Of a stretch of 64,000 nt of DNA, positions 41,275 through 54,747 are shown piece after piece. The DNA lies in assembly GCA_034336665.1 (NCBI GenBank), contig JAPFBE010000003.1:36740360-36804359 (forward strand). Reading direction: 5' to 3'. The translations under genes and the position numbers were made by a program. Source of the DNA: Luscinia megarhynchos (lineage: Eukaryota > Chordata > Aves > Passeriformes > Turdidae). A model generated the notes under the pieces. The model saw nothing but the letters and a program-made list of their open reading frames with translations, was not told the DNA's origin and did not search any database. The stretch's first letter is position 1. Every line of letters begins with the position of its first letter.

Positions 41275-42569
41275 GGTATGACTTTGAGAATAGCAACAAC
41301 TAAATATAAAAAAATAAAATTGAGAAGCCTCATTATGCTTAGGTCATTTGAAGTGACATGATATTGAAGTGTCATATGAAGCCCTGTAAATATTACAAGT
41401 CAACAATACATGCTTTCATCCTAGAGACTGTTTTCTTCAAAGATTTTAAATATACTGTATTTAAAAGGGAGCAGTGAAATCAGTGTTGATTCCAATAATG
41501 GATAATCAATATATTGATGAATGTAGGTAGAGGTGGCTTGATTGGTTGTATTCTCTTCAAGAAGCCTGAAACATAGAAAAAGAAAATGAGGACAAAGTCA
41601 GTCAGAGAGTCAGAAAAGACTTTAGGAATTAGTTTAACTCGCTTATAATGTGTTTATGATAAGAGCTGTTTATTCAGACTTAATTTATCTGCAATAAGGT
41701 GGTCCAAAAGGTTAGTCCAAAAGTATAAAATTTTACTCAGCACTAAAAAGTCATTTTCTGAGGGCAGCAACCTGTCGCAGATAGAGGTTACAAAAGATCA
41801 TGGGAGAAACATTAAATTAAAATAATTAATACTGTTCATATTAACATATTCCTGAAATTATTCTTAAATAATTCTTAAATAATATTCACCTTTTGTATTT
41901 GAATGTTCTCCCATGCAATATAAAAATAAGAGAAAGTTTGGTGGGGTCTTCTAAGAAATGTGTTTTACATATAAATATTTTTAGAATTCAGTGATATTGA
42001 GAATAATATGGAGAGATCTTTCTTTGATAAAGTGCATAAGTTTAGAATACAATGTAATATAGTATTGCAGCACAAAGGAAAACAAGATCAGAAACAGAGA
42101 ACTCAACCATTATGAAGCTAAATAAGGAAAATGGAATTTCCAGATTGGCAGGATGATCAAGGAGAAAGAAGGGATAAACTGGGATAAAGTGAATGACCCA
42201 CTCTCTTTAAAGAATTCTGACACATCTACTCTTGACACAAAGATGTGTACAATTTCCTGGAAATTAAGGAGAATATAATATAATAATGTTAGTATTCTGA
42301 ACACTAAAAAATAGAGACTGGTAATGAAGAAGATTTTGAAAAAGAAATGTAATCAAAGGTGTAATATTTAGCACATTTATTTAAAGTTCCTTTCTACACT
42401 CATTTTGAATAAAAAAACCTCTATTGCTTGATCACACTCTATCTTTTACTCTGTGTATGACTAAATCAGACACACACCTTAAAACTTTATGGCATTTTTA
42501 GGTCCTGGCGATCTATTTAAGAAACTAGATGGTTTGAAATTAGTGAAATAAGGACTTGATGTACAAGGA

Positions 42570-43920
42570 AGCAGGGAACAGGATGTTTCTGAGAACTGGT
42601 GTTTGTCCCTCTTTCTCTGGTGGACCTCTGTGCAGGAATCACTCATTCTGGACAGGACCTCAGGTGTTCTCCAGTCTGGATAGCAGTGTTGGCTCAAATA
42701 GGTTTCTCAGGGCTTTATCCAAAACCTCCAAGGATGGAGAGTGCCCTTCAGGGCAAGCTGTTACAATTATTGTCTTTCCTGAGGAAAAAGCTCATCTTGC
42801 ATCCAATCCAAAGCCTCTTTTTTCAGTTTAGGCCCCTTTCACTATGTACCACTATGAAAATCCTGTTTACATCTCCTTGATGATCTCCTTGTGGGACCTG
42901 GGATAGCTGTGACAGGTCCTCAAAGTCACCCCCAACTCTGCCTGAAAGGCACCTCTTCCCCCAGTCTCTCTGCATGGAGCATCCATTCCAGATTCAAACC
43001 ATGATGATGGCTGCTGCTGAGCTCACTGAAATTTGTCAGTCCTTTCTGTACTGGAGGCCCATAGGTAGGCTCAGATGTTGTCTAATGAATGATGGCTAAA
43101 AGTTAATATTTTTCTTAGTTTTCCCAGCTTCTGCTGGAATAGCCCTGGATGCTCTTGTTTCTGTCTGGCTCAGGTTCAGTTTGCTTTTCACCAGGACACC
43201 CAGCTCCTTTCTCCAGAGCTTCTCTCAGGCAGGAGGTGTATCACTGCAGCCCAGTGTACACCACTGCAGAGGACTATTCCTTCCAAGGAGCAGGACTTTG
43301 CATATGTCCTTGTTGAATTTGACAGGGTTCCTGTTTGTCCATTTCTCCCCTTTTGTGTAGGTCCCCCTGTGAGACAGTCCTGCTCTCAAGCACATTGACT
43401 GGTGCCCTCACTGTCACATCATCTGCAAACTTGATGAGAGTGTTGTCTGTTTCTCTTGGTAGCAATGCCAAGCAGAATTCAGAAACAGACCTGTGCAGTA
43501 CTGCACTTGTCACTGGCCTCCAGCCACAGTACCACCCATTAATCACAGCCCTCTGTGCCCAGTCTGCCAAACAACTGTTTTACAGATTCATTATCCACTC
43601 ATCCATACTGCAATACCTTGGCTTGGGTTCAAGAATATTATTGAAGACAGTGTCAAAAACATTGCTAAAGTTGAGATAAATGACACATACTACTCTCCCC
43701 TTGTCCACAAATCCATTCATTTTATTATAAAAGGCAAATAGTTGGGCAGGCATGATTTATCCCTGGAAAATCCTTATTGACTACTTCCAATAACCTTTGT
43801 CTCCTTGAAATGTTCAGAAGCATGTTCCAAGATTTACAGAGTTACTTCATCTTCTTCCAGGGATGGAAGTAAGGCTGACCCATGTGTAGTTGCCTAGATC
43901 ATCTTTTTGGTCTTTCTCAC
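42570..43920 (-). mobile_element. CR1 LINE, 1.35 kb copy with reverse-transcriptase domain
   Basis: The longest CR1 copy in the window, read on the minus strand. From high to low coordinates it carries the reverse-transcriptase part (antisense of DFSKAFDTV and NILL landmarks near 43,630-43,680), then WRPVTS (about 43,505-43,530), then an intact FADD catalytic motif (43,418-43,429, residues 48-51 of the frame 43,570-43,274), then the distal pol and 3' region to about 42,590. Neighbouring residues such as RAQRAVING and DNTLIKF are typical of CR1 ORF2. The PQGS turn after VTS is degraded, and frameshifts break the frame before and after, so it cannot make an enzyme. The 3' terminus is not sharply visible. 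Confidence 0.88.
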
Positions 43921-45639
43921 TTTTTTATGTTGCTGTGGCTTGGAGTAGGGAGATTCATCTTATGTCATTTGTTCTGTTTTTTTTATTATTATTATTTTTC
44001 TCAGCTGCTTTTCTTTTAAACTAAATTGATCTAGTCACGAATTAGAAAATCCAATAAAAGATCTAGGTGTTATTTGGATGTTAATGCAGACAAATTCATT
44101 GTTTAATACTTCTTCCATTTAGAAGACCAGGTGACAAATCTGTAAATACAATTTTTCTTTTCACTGACAGAACCCCTTCCTCTAAATTAAATGGCTAACT
44201 GCAATCAGTGATAGTAAAGTTAATGTGTTTTCAAACTATCTTTGGGCAAACAATCCCCTGCTAAAAACTTTTCTGCTTCTTTAGCGTATGAACAATCCAC
44301 TTATTTAAAAATTATGTTTGAATATGTCATGAACACTAATAAAAAATGTAACAATGGAAGTCTTTAAGGCTTGCATTTTTGTTCAATGAAAATAATGATC
44401 TCACTAGAAACAATCTCCCTTAATTTCTAATAAACCTAGAATAATATATTCATGGGAATTGTCACTTTACTGAATGTTCTGAAAACTTTACTGTTGGACC
44501 ACCAGGAAATTATAGAGTATGCTCCCAAAGAGAATACTTTGTATTGGCATAAAATGTAATGAGCCAACTCCTTAAAATATCATAAAGCTTTTTTTTTTTT
44601 TCTTTTATTTAATTAAACACAATTATGGTAAATTTGCCAAAAAAATAAATATAGAGATTGGAATTTAAAAAAAAAAAAATCTACTGATCCTAAATCCTGA
44701 TATTCTTTCATGTAGTTTTTCTTTTTCCCAGACATATATCTCTCTTTTCTTGCCTTTCAGGTTATATTTGTTCCTGTGTTTTTCATCACAGTCATGTAGT
44801 TTTCTTCCTCTCATGCTTAGATTTAATTCTTCTCTTTCTTCCTTCTATTTCAGTCTCTCATATCTCAGACATGTTGTTATTTTTGTTTTTCTTTTTTTTC
44901 TCCTTTCTTTCACCTTTAATTTTCTTTTATGTCTGTTCTAGTTCATTTTGTCAATGGTATCCCAAGCTCTATCCTCTTCTGTGGCTATGTTTCCTCTTCT
45001 ACTTTCAAATTCATGTATATAAGTAAATATCCAGGAAATGCCATACAGTAATATGATATGCAAATTAAGGAAGGATTGTCTGGGGAATGTGAATTAATCT
45101 GCTTCCTAATTCACAAATGTTAGGATAAACAGAAGGCTGCTTTTAATGAGAAAATACTAGGGTGATTCCATGTGAGCCCAATAGTTCAATGAAAAACATT
45201 TCTAATATAAGATGGCCAATTTGAAGCTTTGTAAAGCTTTACAAATAATACTGGCTGATTTTTCTGAATACAATGGCTAAAACTGGAACATCTCCTGTAT
45301 GTGTTAGGTAACAGTGAAGCTTAATTTAAGGGTTCAAAATCTTATTCTTTTACAAACTGTACTTCATTAAGTCAGTCACCAGGACATTTTTAATTTGTAT
45401 AGCCTGGAATAAATTATGCCAAGAGTTATGTCAGTTATAAGAACAATCAGCAAATTAACTTGGACAAGTGGTAATGTTAAAATCTTTGTCAGTCATGCCC
45501 CAAATAGACTTTAATATCTCATCCTGTATCCCTTCATTCAGCAAAAGAGATGCAAATGCTACAGGTGCACACAATTAGACTACTTGTCCTTCTGCCAACC
45601 CATCTAAAGCATGAGTGAAGATTACAGACCTCACTACAA
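43921..45639. other. Noncoding sequence between CR1 relics
   Basis: No gene supported. It contains a TTATTATTATTATTTTT run near 43,981-43,999, a poly(T) run near 44,589 and a poly(A) run near 44,668. A pyrimidine-rich stretch at about 44,700-44,940 opens a 63-codon Phe/Leu/Ser-rich frame that looks like a composition effect. Confidence 0.6.
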
Positions 45640-45960
45640 TATAGCTGGGTGTTTTCTTTGTTATTAATTTCTCTGCTTGCCCTAGTTAAGCTTCTACAAT
45701 TAGTGGTTTCCCAGCCCTGTAATTTATCAAGGTCTTTCTCCAAGGCCTTTTGGTCTTCAAAGGATGAACAGCTTCTTCCAGTTTTGTCTCATCAGCAAAG
45801 TTGGTTACTGTGGCTGCAAGTCCTACCTTACAGCCCTTTCTGAAGTTGCTGAGGAGCACAGGCCCTAAGACAGTGCTCTATGGAACCCCACTAGTGACAG
45901 GTTGCCAGCATATATATAGTGTCCCTATATTTCTCCAAGGATGCACAGGAAGTCCTTACT
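45640..45960 (-). mobile_element. CR1 LINE relic, reverse-transcriptase fragment
   Basis: Antisense landmarks appear in the expected order: 'tttatcaaggtctttctccaaggc' (antisense of the DLDKL segment; the minus-strand frame reads EKDLDKLQGW), 'ttttgtctcatcagcaaag' (antisense of the FADDT-type motif, eroded), 'gaggagcacaggcccta' (antisense of VLGPVL), and 'tggaaccccactagtgacag' at 45,881-45,900 (antisense of VTSGVP). No intact frame remains. Both edges are approximate. Confidence 0.8.
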
Positions 45961-48900
45961 GGGACATGCTGGTCTTAAGGGTGATAAAATCTACACATCT
46001 AAAATGGTTAACATTTTCTTCATACACAAAAATTCTTTCAAACTATTATTTTCTCACTCTCACTTAACTTTACCCCAGCATTCATCTTGAACTGGGCAAA
46101 CTTCCCAAAATTAACCATGAAATACATTCAGCTTTCTCATCCTAAAGTCTTTTCTTTCCTTCTAAATTCTTTTCTTCTCTAATTAAAACAGCTTTTAGCC
46201 AACTGGAGAGCACAGCCTGTCAAGTGACACACTTAGAATGAAGGGTTTAGTACATATACCCTTGGGCTCCTTTCCTCAAAAAGGTTATCTAACATTTATT
46301 TTTAATAAACTTTACTTGGAAAAAGTTCCAGAGTGTACTTTCCAGAATAAAGTACAGTACATTCCTTTTTTTTTTTAAATATTGATTTTATTCTTCTCTG
46401 CAAAGAGGCCAACTTGTCGCTTGAGATGAGTTCAGGAGACTTCAATTAAACCTTGGGGCCATCAGGTCTTCCATCCAGTTTTGCATTTTGAAATACAGTG
46501 ATGCAATGTCAAAAATGAAGCACAGAAAATTCTCCCTGCTCTAAAAAAATTAAAATAAAATAAAATAAAATAAAAAACTTAAAATAAAACTTAAAAAAAA
46601 GAAAAAAAGAGAGAGAACATTCATGCCATTGCTCAAACTTAGGGAGGCAACCAATTGATAGCAAAACTCATAGATGAGTAGTCAGGTGAACCAGTGTCTG
46701 TTTTGAAGCTTGTAGTGATTGTAATCTCCCACAAGCCATGTTTTGAACACAGTTTAACCTAAACTTTTAGTAGTGACTAGTGCCAATGTATTGAGATACT
46801 GCACATTCAGAAATCAGTGTCAGATTCACAGGATCCCATAAAACTTGGCTGTAATCAGGAAGGAGAACAGGAGAAGTCAAACTCACGTATAAAATTAAGC
46901 CTCAGGGTTTTTAACACAATTTTATGGTCCATGCTATTTAATGTATTTTGTAGCCCGAAAGGACACAGGCAAATCTATGAGAAAATACTCCAAAATGAAA
47001 GTGAAGAAGCCATTCTAAGCTGTGTATATTAAACTCCTTCATTAAAAGTCAAAACACTATTACTCTTCAATATTTCTTGTTGAAACTATTCTGGGCATAC
47101 CCAAAAATCAACAGGCATGTTCCTAGGGAAAAAAATAAGACTGTGGATGATTCATTCACTAGGAAAGAAGCCTCAGTTGGTGATAAACATTAACTTCAGT
47201 AACAGTCTGGCTAAGTTTACTGAATATACCTAACATTTGGAAGTATTGTTCAGACCTGACTGATGAACTATGAAATGTCAGTATTTTGAATTAATATCTT
47301 CAAGTAAGAAGTACATTCTTCAAGGTATTACAATTTAATTAACTCTTCATGTGATTTTATTTTTAAATTAATTTAATTACTTAGATATATTGATTTTTTT
47401 AAAAAAAATACGGGTCTGGTAAATAAGATATGTAAAATTAAGCTCACAAAGAATTACAGACCTTTGCTTGGGATAAGTTACAATAACCATTTTTAGCTTG
47501 CTATTTGATATATTTCTTATTTTAAAAATCCTGTATCTAAGGGTGAACTTAATGGAAGTGTTTTTCTTCTCACCAAATAAGAAAAATGCACCATATAAAG
47601 AAAAAATTATTCTTGGCTACCTTCCTGCAGGGAAAATTCACTCTACCCCGATTCTTTTGCTTGATATAGAGGAGAACTTCACTGTCAACCTTGTCTATGA
47701 ATAATATCCTAAAACTTAAATACTGCAACAGTGTAACAACTGCTCAGAACCCCACAGAGAACCCACACAGAGCTCCGATATGAAAAAGCAATCAGACCTA
47801 TTAATTTTTGCTGTTTTTATAACCCCAGCTAACATAAACCCTGAATGTTTTTCCATCATTAATTTTCCAAGCATTATTTTTCTCCTCAGCTAATAAATTT
47901 GTATTTTTAATCAATGTTAACTTTATTCCACTGATAAGCTAATAATTCAAAATGTACTTACATTATAAGCAAAATAGAAGTTCTGCTTTTCAGAAGTGTA
48001 CTATTAAGTTGCTTTTAAAAATATAAGGAATATTTGCCACCTGAAGATCAATTTCTCTTAAAGATATGCTGGATTTAAAGCCGATAAGAGAGTCCATTCT
48101 TTTCCTTCGTTGGTAGTGGAAAGGTTTTATGAGTGTTAGAAAGAAAATAGAACTGTCAAAATGGAATATAGATAAATTTAAAATTATAGGGCAAAGATTT
48201 TCAATAATGAAAAATGAAAATTCAAAATATTTGGTCTTCACTGCACTGAAACTCAGCAGACCTACTCAAATATTCTTGGTTTCCTCTCTTGGCTTGTGAG
48301 TCATACTGCCACAATATTTAGGAACTTTGAAATAAAATTTCCTCATTTAATTCGAAATTCAGGAGTTGATATATAACAGGTGAACTCTGTTATGTTACAA
48401 TCAAAGAATACCTTTTGCTAGTAACTAATCATAAAAAAAACCCAACCAAAAATTAATTCCTCTAATATCTACCTAAAAAGAAACATGTATTACCTGTGGT
48501 TCATCATTTTAACAGCTAAAGAATGTTCAAGTGTCTCAAACACATGCTTGCAGAGAGGCAGGAAGTTTCTTTTGTGGTGGCCTATACTTAGTGCTTCACC
48601 ATGACTATGTGTTAAAAGGCATTCATCAGTTAATCCCTTTGCCTTTCCTGAAGACATTTGGGTGGAAATGTAAGGAAAATTGTTACTTTTTTTTCTGATC
48701 CTCAGCCAAAAGAGTCTTACACACACATTGCCGTAGGTCAGAACACAGACTAGTTTCAGTTTGCTGTGGAACAAAAGTAACACTCAACAGGAAAAGGAGA
48801 AGGAGAAAATCATGTGTACATATTGCTAATTTGGTGTTTGAGAAAGCCACCAAATAATAACATTTTCTCCCTTTCTTTCCCTAACAATTCCACATATGGT

Positions 48901-49246
48901 GCATCACAACTCAGCAATTTATGTCACAGTTTTCACTCTCCTTTTCCTGTTGAGTGTGTAACCACATCAGCAGGATGTAATTGAAAGTCTAAAAAGCTGA
49001 TTTAAAAGCATTTTTTTAAAAAAAATCAAATTTTAAAAAATATTTCCACATTTTAAAAGTAGCAATCTTATCAAAATTTTTGTCCACTGTTGACAAAACC
49101 ATGGTTTTGGACTAGACATAAGACTATTTTGTCACATGCCAAAATCCTACTTTGTCTTTTCATTAGTTATACAGAGCTCAAATATACCCATTAAATAAAC
49201 TAGAAAAGCTCATTTTGTGAATCAGTTAATTAACTGATGCTTTTGT
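45961..49246. other. Noncoding sequence, no element recognised
   Basis: No gene supported and no mobile element identified. A simple A-rich tract is listed separately. Open frames stay below 100 codons without recognisable domains. Confidence 0.55.
46542..46616. repeat. A-rich (TAAAA)n tract
   Basis: An imperfect TAAAA pentamer run followed by A-rich and GA-rich sequence. No SINE or LINE body can be recognised immediately upstream, so it is kept as a simple repeat. Confidence 0.88.
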
Positions 49247-49345
49247 AGAATCATAAGATCATTAAGGTTGGAAAAGACCTACAAGATCACCAAGTTCAAC
49301 CTCTGATGTAATACCACTATGCCCACTAAGCCATATCAATATAAT
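49247..49345 (-). mobile_element. CR1 LINE, minimal 3' end
   Basis: About 100 bp equal to the reverse complement of the CR1 3' UTR: 'tagaatcataagatcattaaggttggaaaagacct', 'caagatcaccaagttcaacc' and 'ccactatgcccactaagcca'. The 5' side breaks off inside AT-rich sequence, so this is a severely truncated insertion. Confidence 0.88.
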
Positions 49346-52300
49346 ATCATATCAATATATAATTGTCTGACCTTGAATTGTAGCTCACAATTTGTTTAAT
49401 GCGACTCATCTAATAAAGTATTTTCAGTATATAGGGTTTGGCACTGGCTCTTTGAAACATTCCACATTTGCAGAATTATGATGTACATTTGAAAAAGTTC
49501 CACTGGGGTATTTTTGCCTGCACCTGAAAAATACATTTTAAGTGAGGTCAAAATTATGCAACAGAAAATTCCAATTCAGTCAGATAAATCAACAAGATGA
49601 ATTAGACAAATCTGCAAGACTGAAAGTTAGTAAGAATTTCTTTGGAGAAATAGGCATAAAATCATAATTCTTTAACCACTTGCAGAATGCTTACAGTTCA
49701 AATAAAATGCAGCCCACACAGAGAGATATGCAGATATCTTTAGTTTTTGATGTCATTAAGCAATACTTTTGCCTTTCCTCTGTGTCACACACTATTTTCT
49801 ACAGAAAAGGAGAAAGTAATATCAGAAGACAGTTTATACGGGTCTACTGTAGATTTCAGTATTTTAGAGGCTGAAAATAGAATATTACAGCAGCTGAGAA
49901 AAAAATACTGTTTCTTGAGCTCATATTTTCCTCTTGGCAAAAATAGAATTGTATATGGGACAGCTAAAATCTTCTAGATAATCAAAATAGCTTCCCTTCT
50001 TGATCTCATACAATGTAGGTCTGGCAATTCATGGAATGTTCTGTATTACCTTTCTGTTCTGCTCTCCTTTCTACTTATGGAGTAACTGAATAGCAAGACG
50101 ACTGGAGATAATTTTTATACAAGTGAGGGAAGCATAGCAAATGTTTGGCTCATATCCTGGTCTTATTCCAGAGTCACTTCTTCAAGAATGACACAGGAAA
50201 ATATTTCATATAAGAATAAAAACTTAGGTAAATCCTGGATGTATCTGAAAAGGAAAAACTAAATTATGTAAGTGTGCATAGCATGAATCTCCAAATGCAA
50301 AAATTTTCCTTAGAAATGTTAAAAATACTTTTGCAAAATATATGAAGTAGATTTTTTCCATAATTATGCTTATGATATTTCTGATAATTTCTTCTTAATA
50401 AACCTAAATCTACTCTTTTTAACAGTCTTATCATATGTATAAATATATCCATATTTCTTGTTGCCTTTAACCTCTAGGCCTCTGATTGGTTTTCTGCCTC
50501 TTTTCCCACCTTCATTATTTTCTGAAGTGGTGTTTCAGTTTCCACAGATTTTGGAAAATCAGGTCTTGTGGATGCAGCTAGTTTTGAAAAAAAAGAGCAT
50601 CACGTTCAGCTACAAATGCAGAAGAAAGGGAGGAAATTTAAAGTAGTGTTCTACCACTGTGCCTAAATCAGGCTGCATTAATTATATAGGGGAAAATATA
50701 ATTTAAAATTATATGCTGTGCATGATGTTACAGCAAACACATTGCTGAGTTTATGCATCTATTGGATTTTTCTAGCTCAGTGAAAATAAATATAAATTAT
50801 CTTGTTTTCACAACATTAATGAAGATTTGATATCTTTGGTGATATAGGAGCTAGCTTCTTCTCTTTCCCTTTGCCTCATAAATCTTGCTGAGGAAGGTGT
50901 AGTTACTTCAATACATTGTTGATTTTTATACCATCTTTTGGGGTCAGGATAATGAGTTACAAAAATTATATTGATCTCATACCAGCTAGGTAAATCTTCC
51001 ATGACCTTGTATTTTCTTTTCTTCCTCTCATCCTCTGCCCCCTTTAGTTTCCTTTATTAATTTTCCTAGCACATCCAAGAGTAAGCCACTTTCTGTATAC
51101 AAATGATTCAGGAAGGCTGAAGATAAGAAAAAATTATGCTCTGCATTGCAATAAACTTCTCTTCACAGGTCATCTAAGTACAGGTAAGTTCAATTACTCA
51201 ATTGCTCAATTATATTCTTATCCCTGTATTGATGTTCCTTCACTGCCCTTCTTTCTTCTTTCTTGAGTGAACTCTGGGAAATAGTAGAATAAAAAGAACA
51301 TTTTAGTACGACCTTACATAATAATGTTACTTTGATCTTCCTTAAGAATTCTGTAACCTTAAATAATGATCATAGAAAAAATGCTGCTTTTCCTCAAGAT
51401 ATTACCGAAGAAAAGAACATGTGGTAATGTCCACAGTCATAAAGCAAATGCAGACATTTTATTTTTGTTACACTAAGGGGTTCAGGACTTCACAGTGATA
51501 GGAAAGGGTGATCTTAAGAATCCAAAAGTAGAAACAAAGACCAAAGTATCTCCTAACAAACCCATTAAAATTCCCAGGCATTATCTTGAAAACTGTAATT
51601 CTATGTACATGCTATATTTATTGTTTGTTTGTTTGTTTTTATTTTCTCAGTAACCATACACAGAATCAGTATTTTCTGTAATCTTCACGTACTTGATAGG
51701 CAATGGCATTCACCTCTGCCTTCTTACTCTGAGCTTTACATATAGTCTGAATGAAACAGAAGCTTTGGTAAAGATAATGTGTGAGACAATCACAGGTTTA
51801 TAACTGCATGGTCATAGACAATGAAGACTATTTTCCAGACTTCCACGATGAAACACAAGCAAATTCCTCACCAGCTTTATTTTGTTTCCTTCTCTTAACT
51901 CTATAACATGATTAGGAGTTCTGGCACTTTTATTCTCGCTGAGATTCTCTCTTATTTCAGTAGTACCTGTCAACTGACTGCTACAGATAAGAGGTAGGAA
52001 AATTAAAAGTGGTATTTTTGAGATATTTTTGTTTCATTTTTGTTTGCCTCACTTTTTACTCTTGTGAAAATAATGGACATTCTATAGAAATTTCTGTGTT
52101 TTTCTTCTGTGACAATTTATATTTAAAGCTTGGGCAGTGGCATGGGAATAGAAAATCCTCCTAGTAAAACAAACTCAAGAACAAGAAATATCTGTAGATA
52201 AATCATTATTTGCAGAAACAAAGCCACAATTACTTTCAAGTAGCTTTTTTGGAAAAGAATTTACCCTATTTTAATATATTAAGAATTAGAAATAATCAGC

Positions 52301-54747
52301 ATTATTGCAGCAAAAGGATGCTCTATATTCAAAAATGAGAAATCAAACTCACTAATAAAGACATTGTTGAAACACAAGAATAGCCAATTTTTAAAATTAT
52401 TGAATATTAACAAAAAGACTTTCAAGATAATGTTACAGAATCTAGAGAAGAGGTAGACCTTGTTGCCAAATTGTCATATCTATTAAATAAAAATAGAAAC
52501 ACAATCAATATCAGCCACTGAGAAAATAAAATTACTTAAAACAATCACATTAATTTCCAAAATCTAGTGGTTAGTTTCTTTCCACAATTTTCCCACAGCT
52601 CTTGTCAGGTAGATTCAGTCACTAACCAGAGCTAACACAATTAAAAGAAGAAAACATCCAGATGTATGATGCCAGTTTCATAAATGGTATCCTTTTTCTA
52701 TGTATTTTATTGATGTGAGTCAGTAATCAATGTTTTATCTTTCATTTTTTAAAGATTTAATAATTATACCAAGCTTAGAGTTCAGCAGAATAAGCCAAAT
52801 ATATTCTATCAACCTTCCTCTGCAATTTTTCTGTACTGTAAAGAGAAGTAATTTCCAGTTCATACCTTTAGAAAAAGAGTATCTCTCAAGGGTAGAATAT
52901 TTTGATTACTACATAAAAATACAAAAGGTTTGTTTTACATACTTGCCATATCCTGAGATAAATTTAAACCCCGTAAAGTGGCTCAGCCAGGAGAAAAAGC
53001 TTTATCAATCTTCTGACATTGATGCAATGAAAAAATATTGAATATTCCTTCTAGGTGTAAAATTTTCATCAACTTCCTTTTATCTCACCAAAATATTAAA
53101 CTGTTAAAATTGTCACTCTGCATACAAATCAGTGTTGTAACAGACTTATAACAAACACCATACAAGAAGCTTATGAGCTGCAAACACACAGACACATAAA
53201 GAATTATAATTTGAATTCTCTTTCAGAATTTAATTGGAAGACACTCGAATTTTCTGGTTTCTAGACCTGCCATTAGAAAAGAGAATATTTGCCAAGCCAT
53301 GTGATTGGAACTGTAATAGTGCTCTGTGCAGGTGACACAAGAATAGCAGGCTATCATACTGATGCTCCACTCCATATTATTAACCAGGAAAGTGAGATGA
53401 GACAGCTTCAGGTGTAATGTTTCACAACAGACGAATTGCTCAAAGAATTCAGATAAAAGGTGGTGTCTTGACTTGTTATCTCATTGGACTGCATCCAGAG
53501 ATCACTCCTTGAGACTATTCTGATATTTTGATTTAGATGTGTAGTCACACTGAAAAAAACCCACTAGGATTGTGGAAACAATAGTCTGCATCCCAATGTC
53601 ATAGTCCTAAGGGTAAAATGGTAGTTTCATGATGTGTCTATGAAAGGCATAATTTTCAGTGTGAGCCTTACTTAAAAGAATATCAAACGGAATCTTGCTT
53701 TGGAATAGTCAGTAAAAATACAGAAAGTATTTAGGTAGGAGAATAATTAAAAGATAAGTAAATTTTGTATTGCATTTCCAAAATGTTGTTGAACAAATGC
53801 CACTTATAAATAATTTCCATAGTGCTGATTGTATATCACATCTTTTTACCCAAGGTAAGGGAAGAAACCTCTGCTAGTACAAGTAACACTATGCAAGCTG
53901 CTGATTTAAAAGGGATACAGAGCTACCTCTCCCTCTGCTGTAACAGCAATTTTTGAACTAGCCAAAGCAGTGTTCCTTTTAAAACTTGCAATTACTATGC
54001 TACTGTTGTATGTTGGGCTGGGAGGCATTTAAACAGAAAAAGAGTGAGCTGGAAAACACTCACAAATTCTCAGTCGTGAGCCAGGCTTTGACTAATAGAC
54101 CTAAATTAAAGAGTTAACAAATCAACAAATAACACCACCACCACAATCCCCCCACATACAAACAAATCCCCAAATTAACAACTCCCCCTAACAAATATTT
54201 AAATACTTCAGTCAAAATTATGTGGACTTCAGGCATTTCAGGATCAAGTGGCTGTCCTGAAAACTTTGGTTGGTGGTTCCTTAGACTGGATTTATGATAT
54301 CTCCAGCTGGTTCAGCTGGATGAGCTTTCAGACTCAGTTAGCCCCATGCAGACACAAAGCTGCAGAAGGAAGAAAAAACCAAAACATCACCATCTCTCTT
54401 TACTACTTGAAAATAATTGTGTTTCAGAATCAGAACCTTGGTCTTGGTGCATATCATCCTTAACAGGTGAAATATTATTTCATTATAGCCCAGGATTCTA
54501 GCACTTCTCTAATACTATGGTAAATGGGGCTCATTTAGTGTTTAGGAAGACTAAGCTCCATATCATGACCAAGCCATGCTTGGTCACACACAAACCCTCC
54601 TATGTACATGGACTTCATAGGAATTTCATTTGCACATACACGTGAAACTCAATGCTCAAATTTTCTGAAACTCCAACTGTTCCAATTGTACTGTGTTTAA
54701 CTTCATGACTCCCACATCTGTTTTTCACTGTTTTGTTTATGTTTTTA
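49346..54747. other. Noncoding sequence, no element recognised
   Basis: No gene supported. It includes GTTT repeats near 51,624-51,640 and an A/C-rich tract at 54,116-54,190. The longest open frame (52,730-53,041, +, 103 codons) has no domain I recognise. Confidence 0.55.
54116..54190. repeat. A/C-rich low-complexity tract
   Basis: About 75 bases dominated by A and C (aacaccaccaccac, then ccccccacataca-like sequence). The complementary strand resembles the T/G tracts seen elsewhere in the window. Confidence 0.8.

Larger units (their letters stand above)
38122..42569. other. Noncoding sequence with simple repeats
   Basis: No gene supported. It holds two T/G-rich tracts and an (AT)n tract, listed separately. 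The open frames at 38,371-38,766 (minus) and 38,512-38,796 (+) are Lys/Asn- or Phe-rich translations of the T/G tract. Confidence 0.6.
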
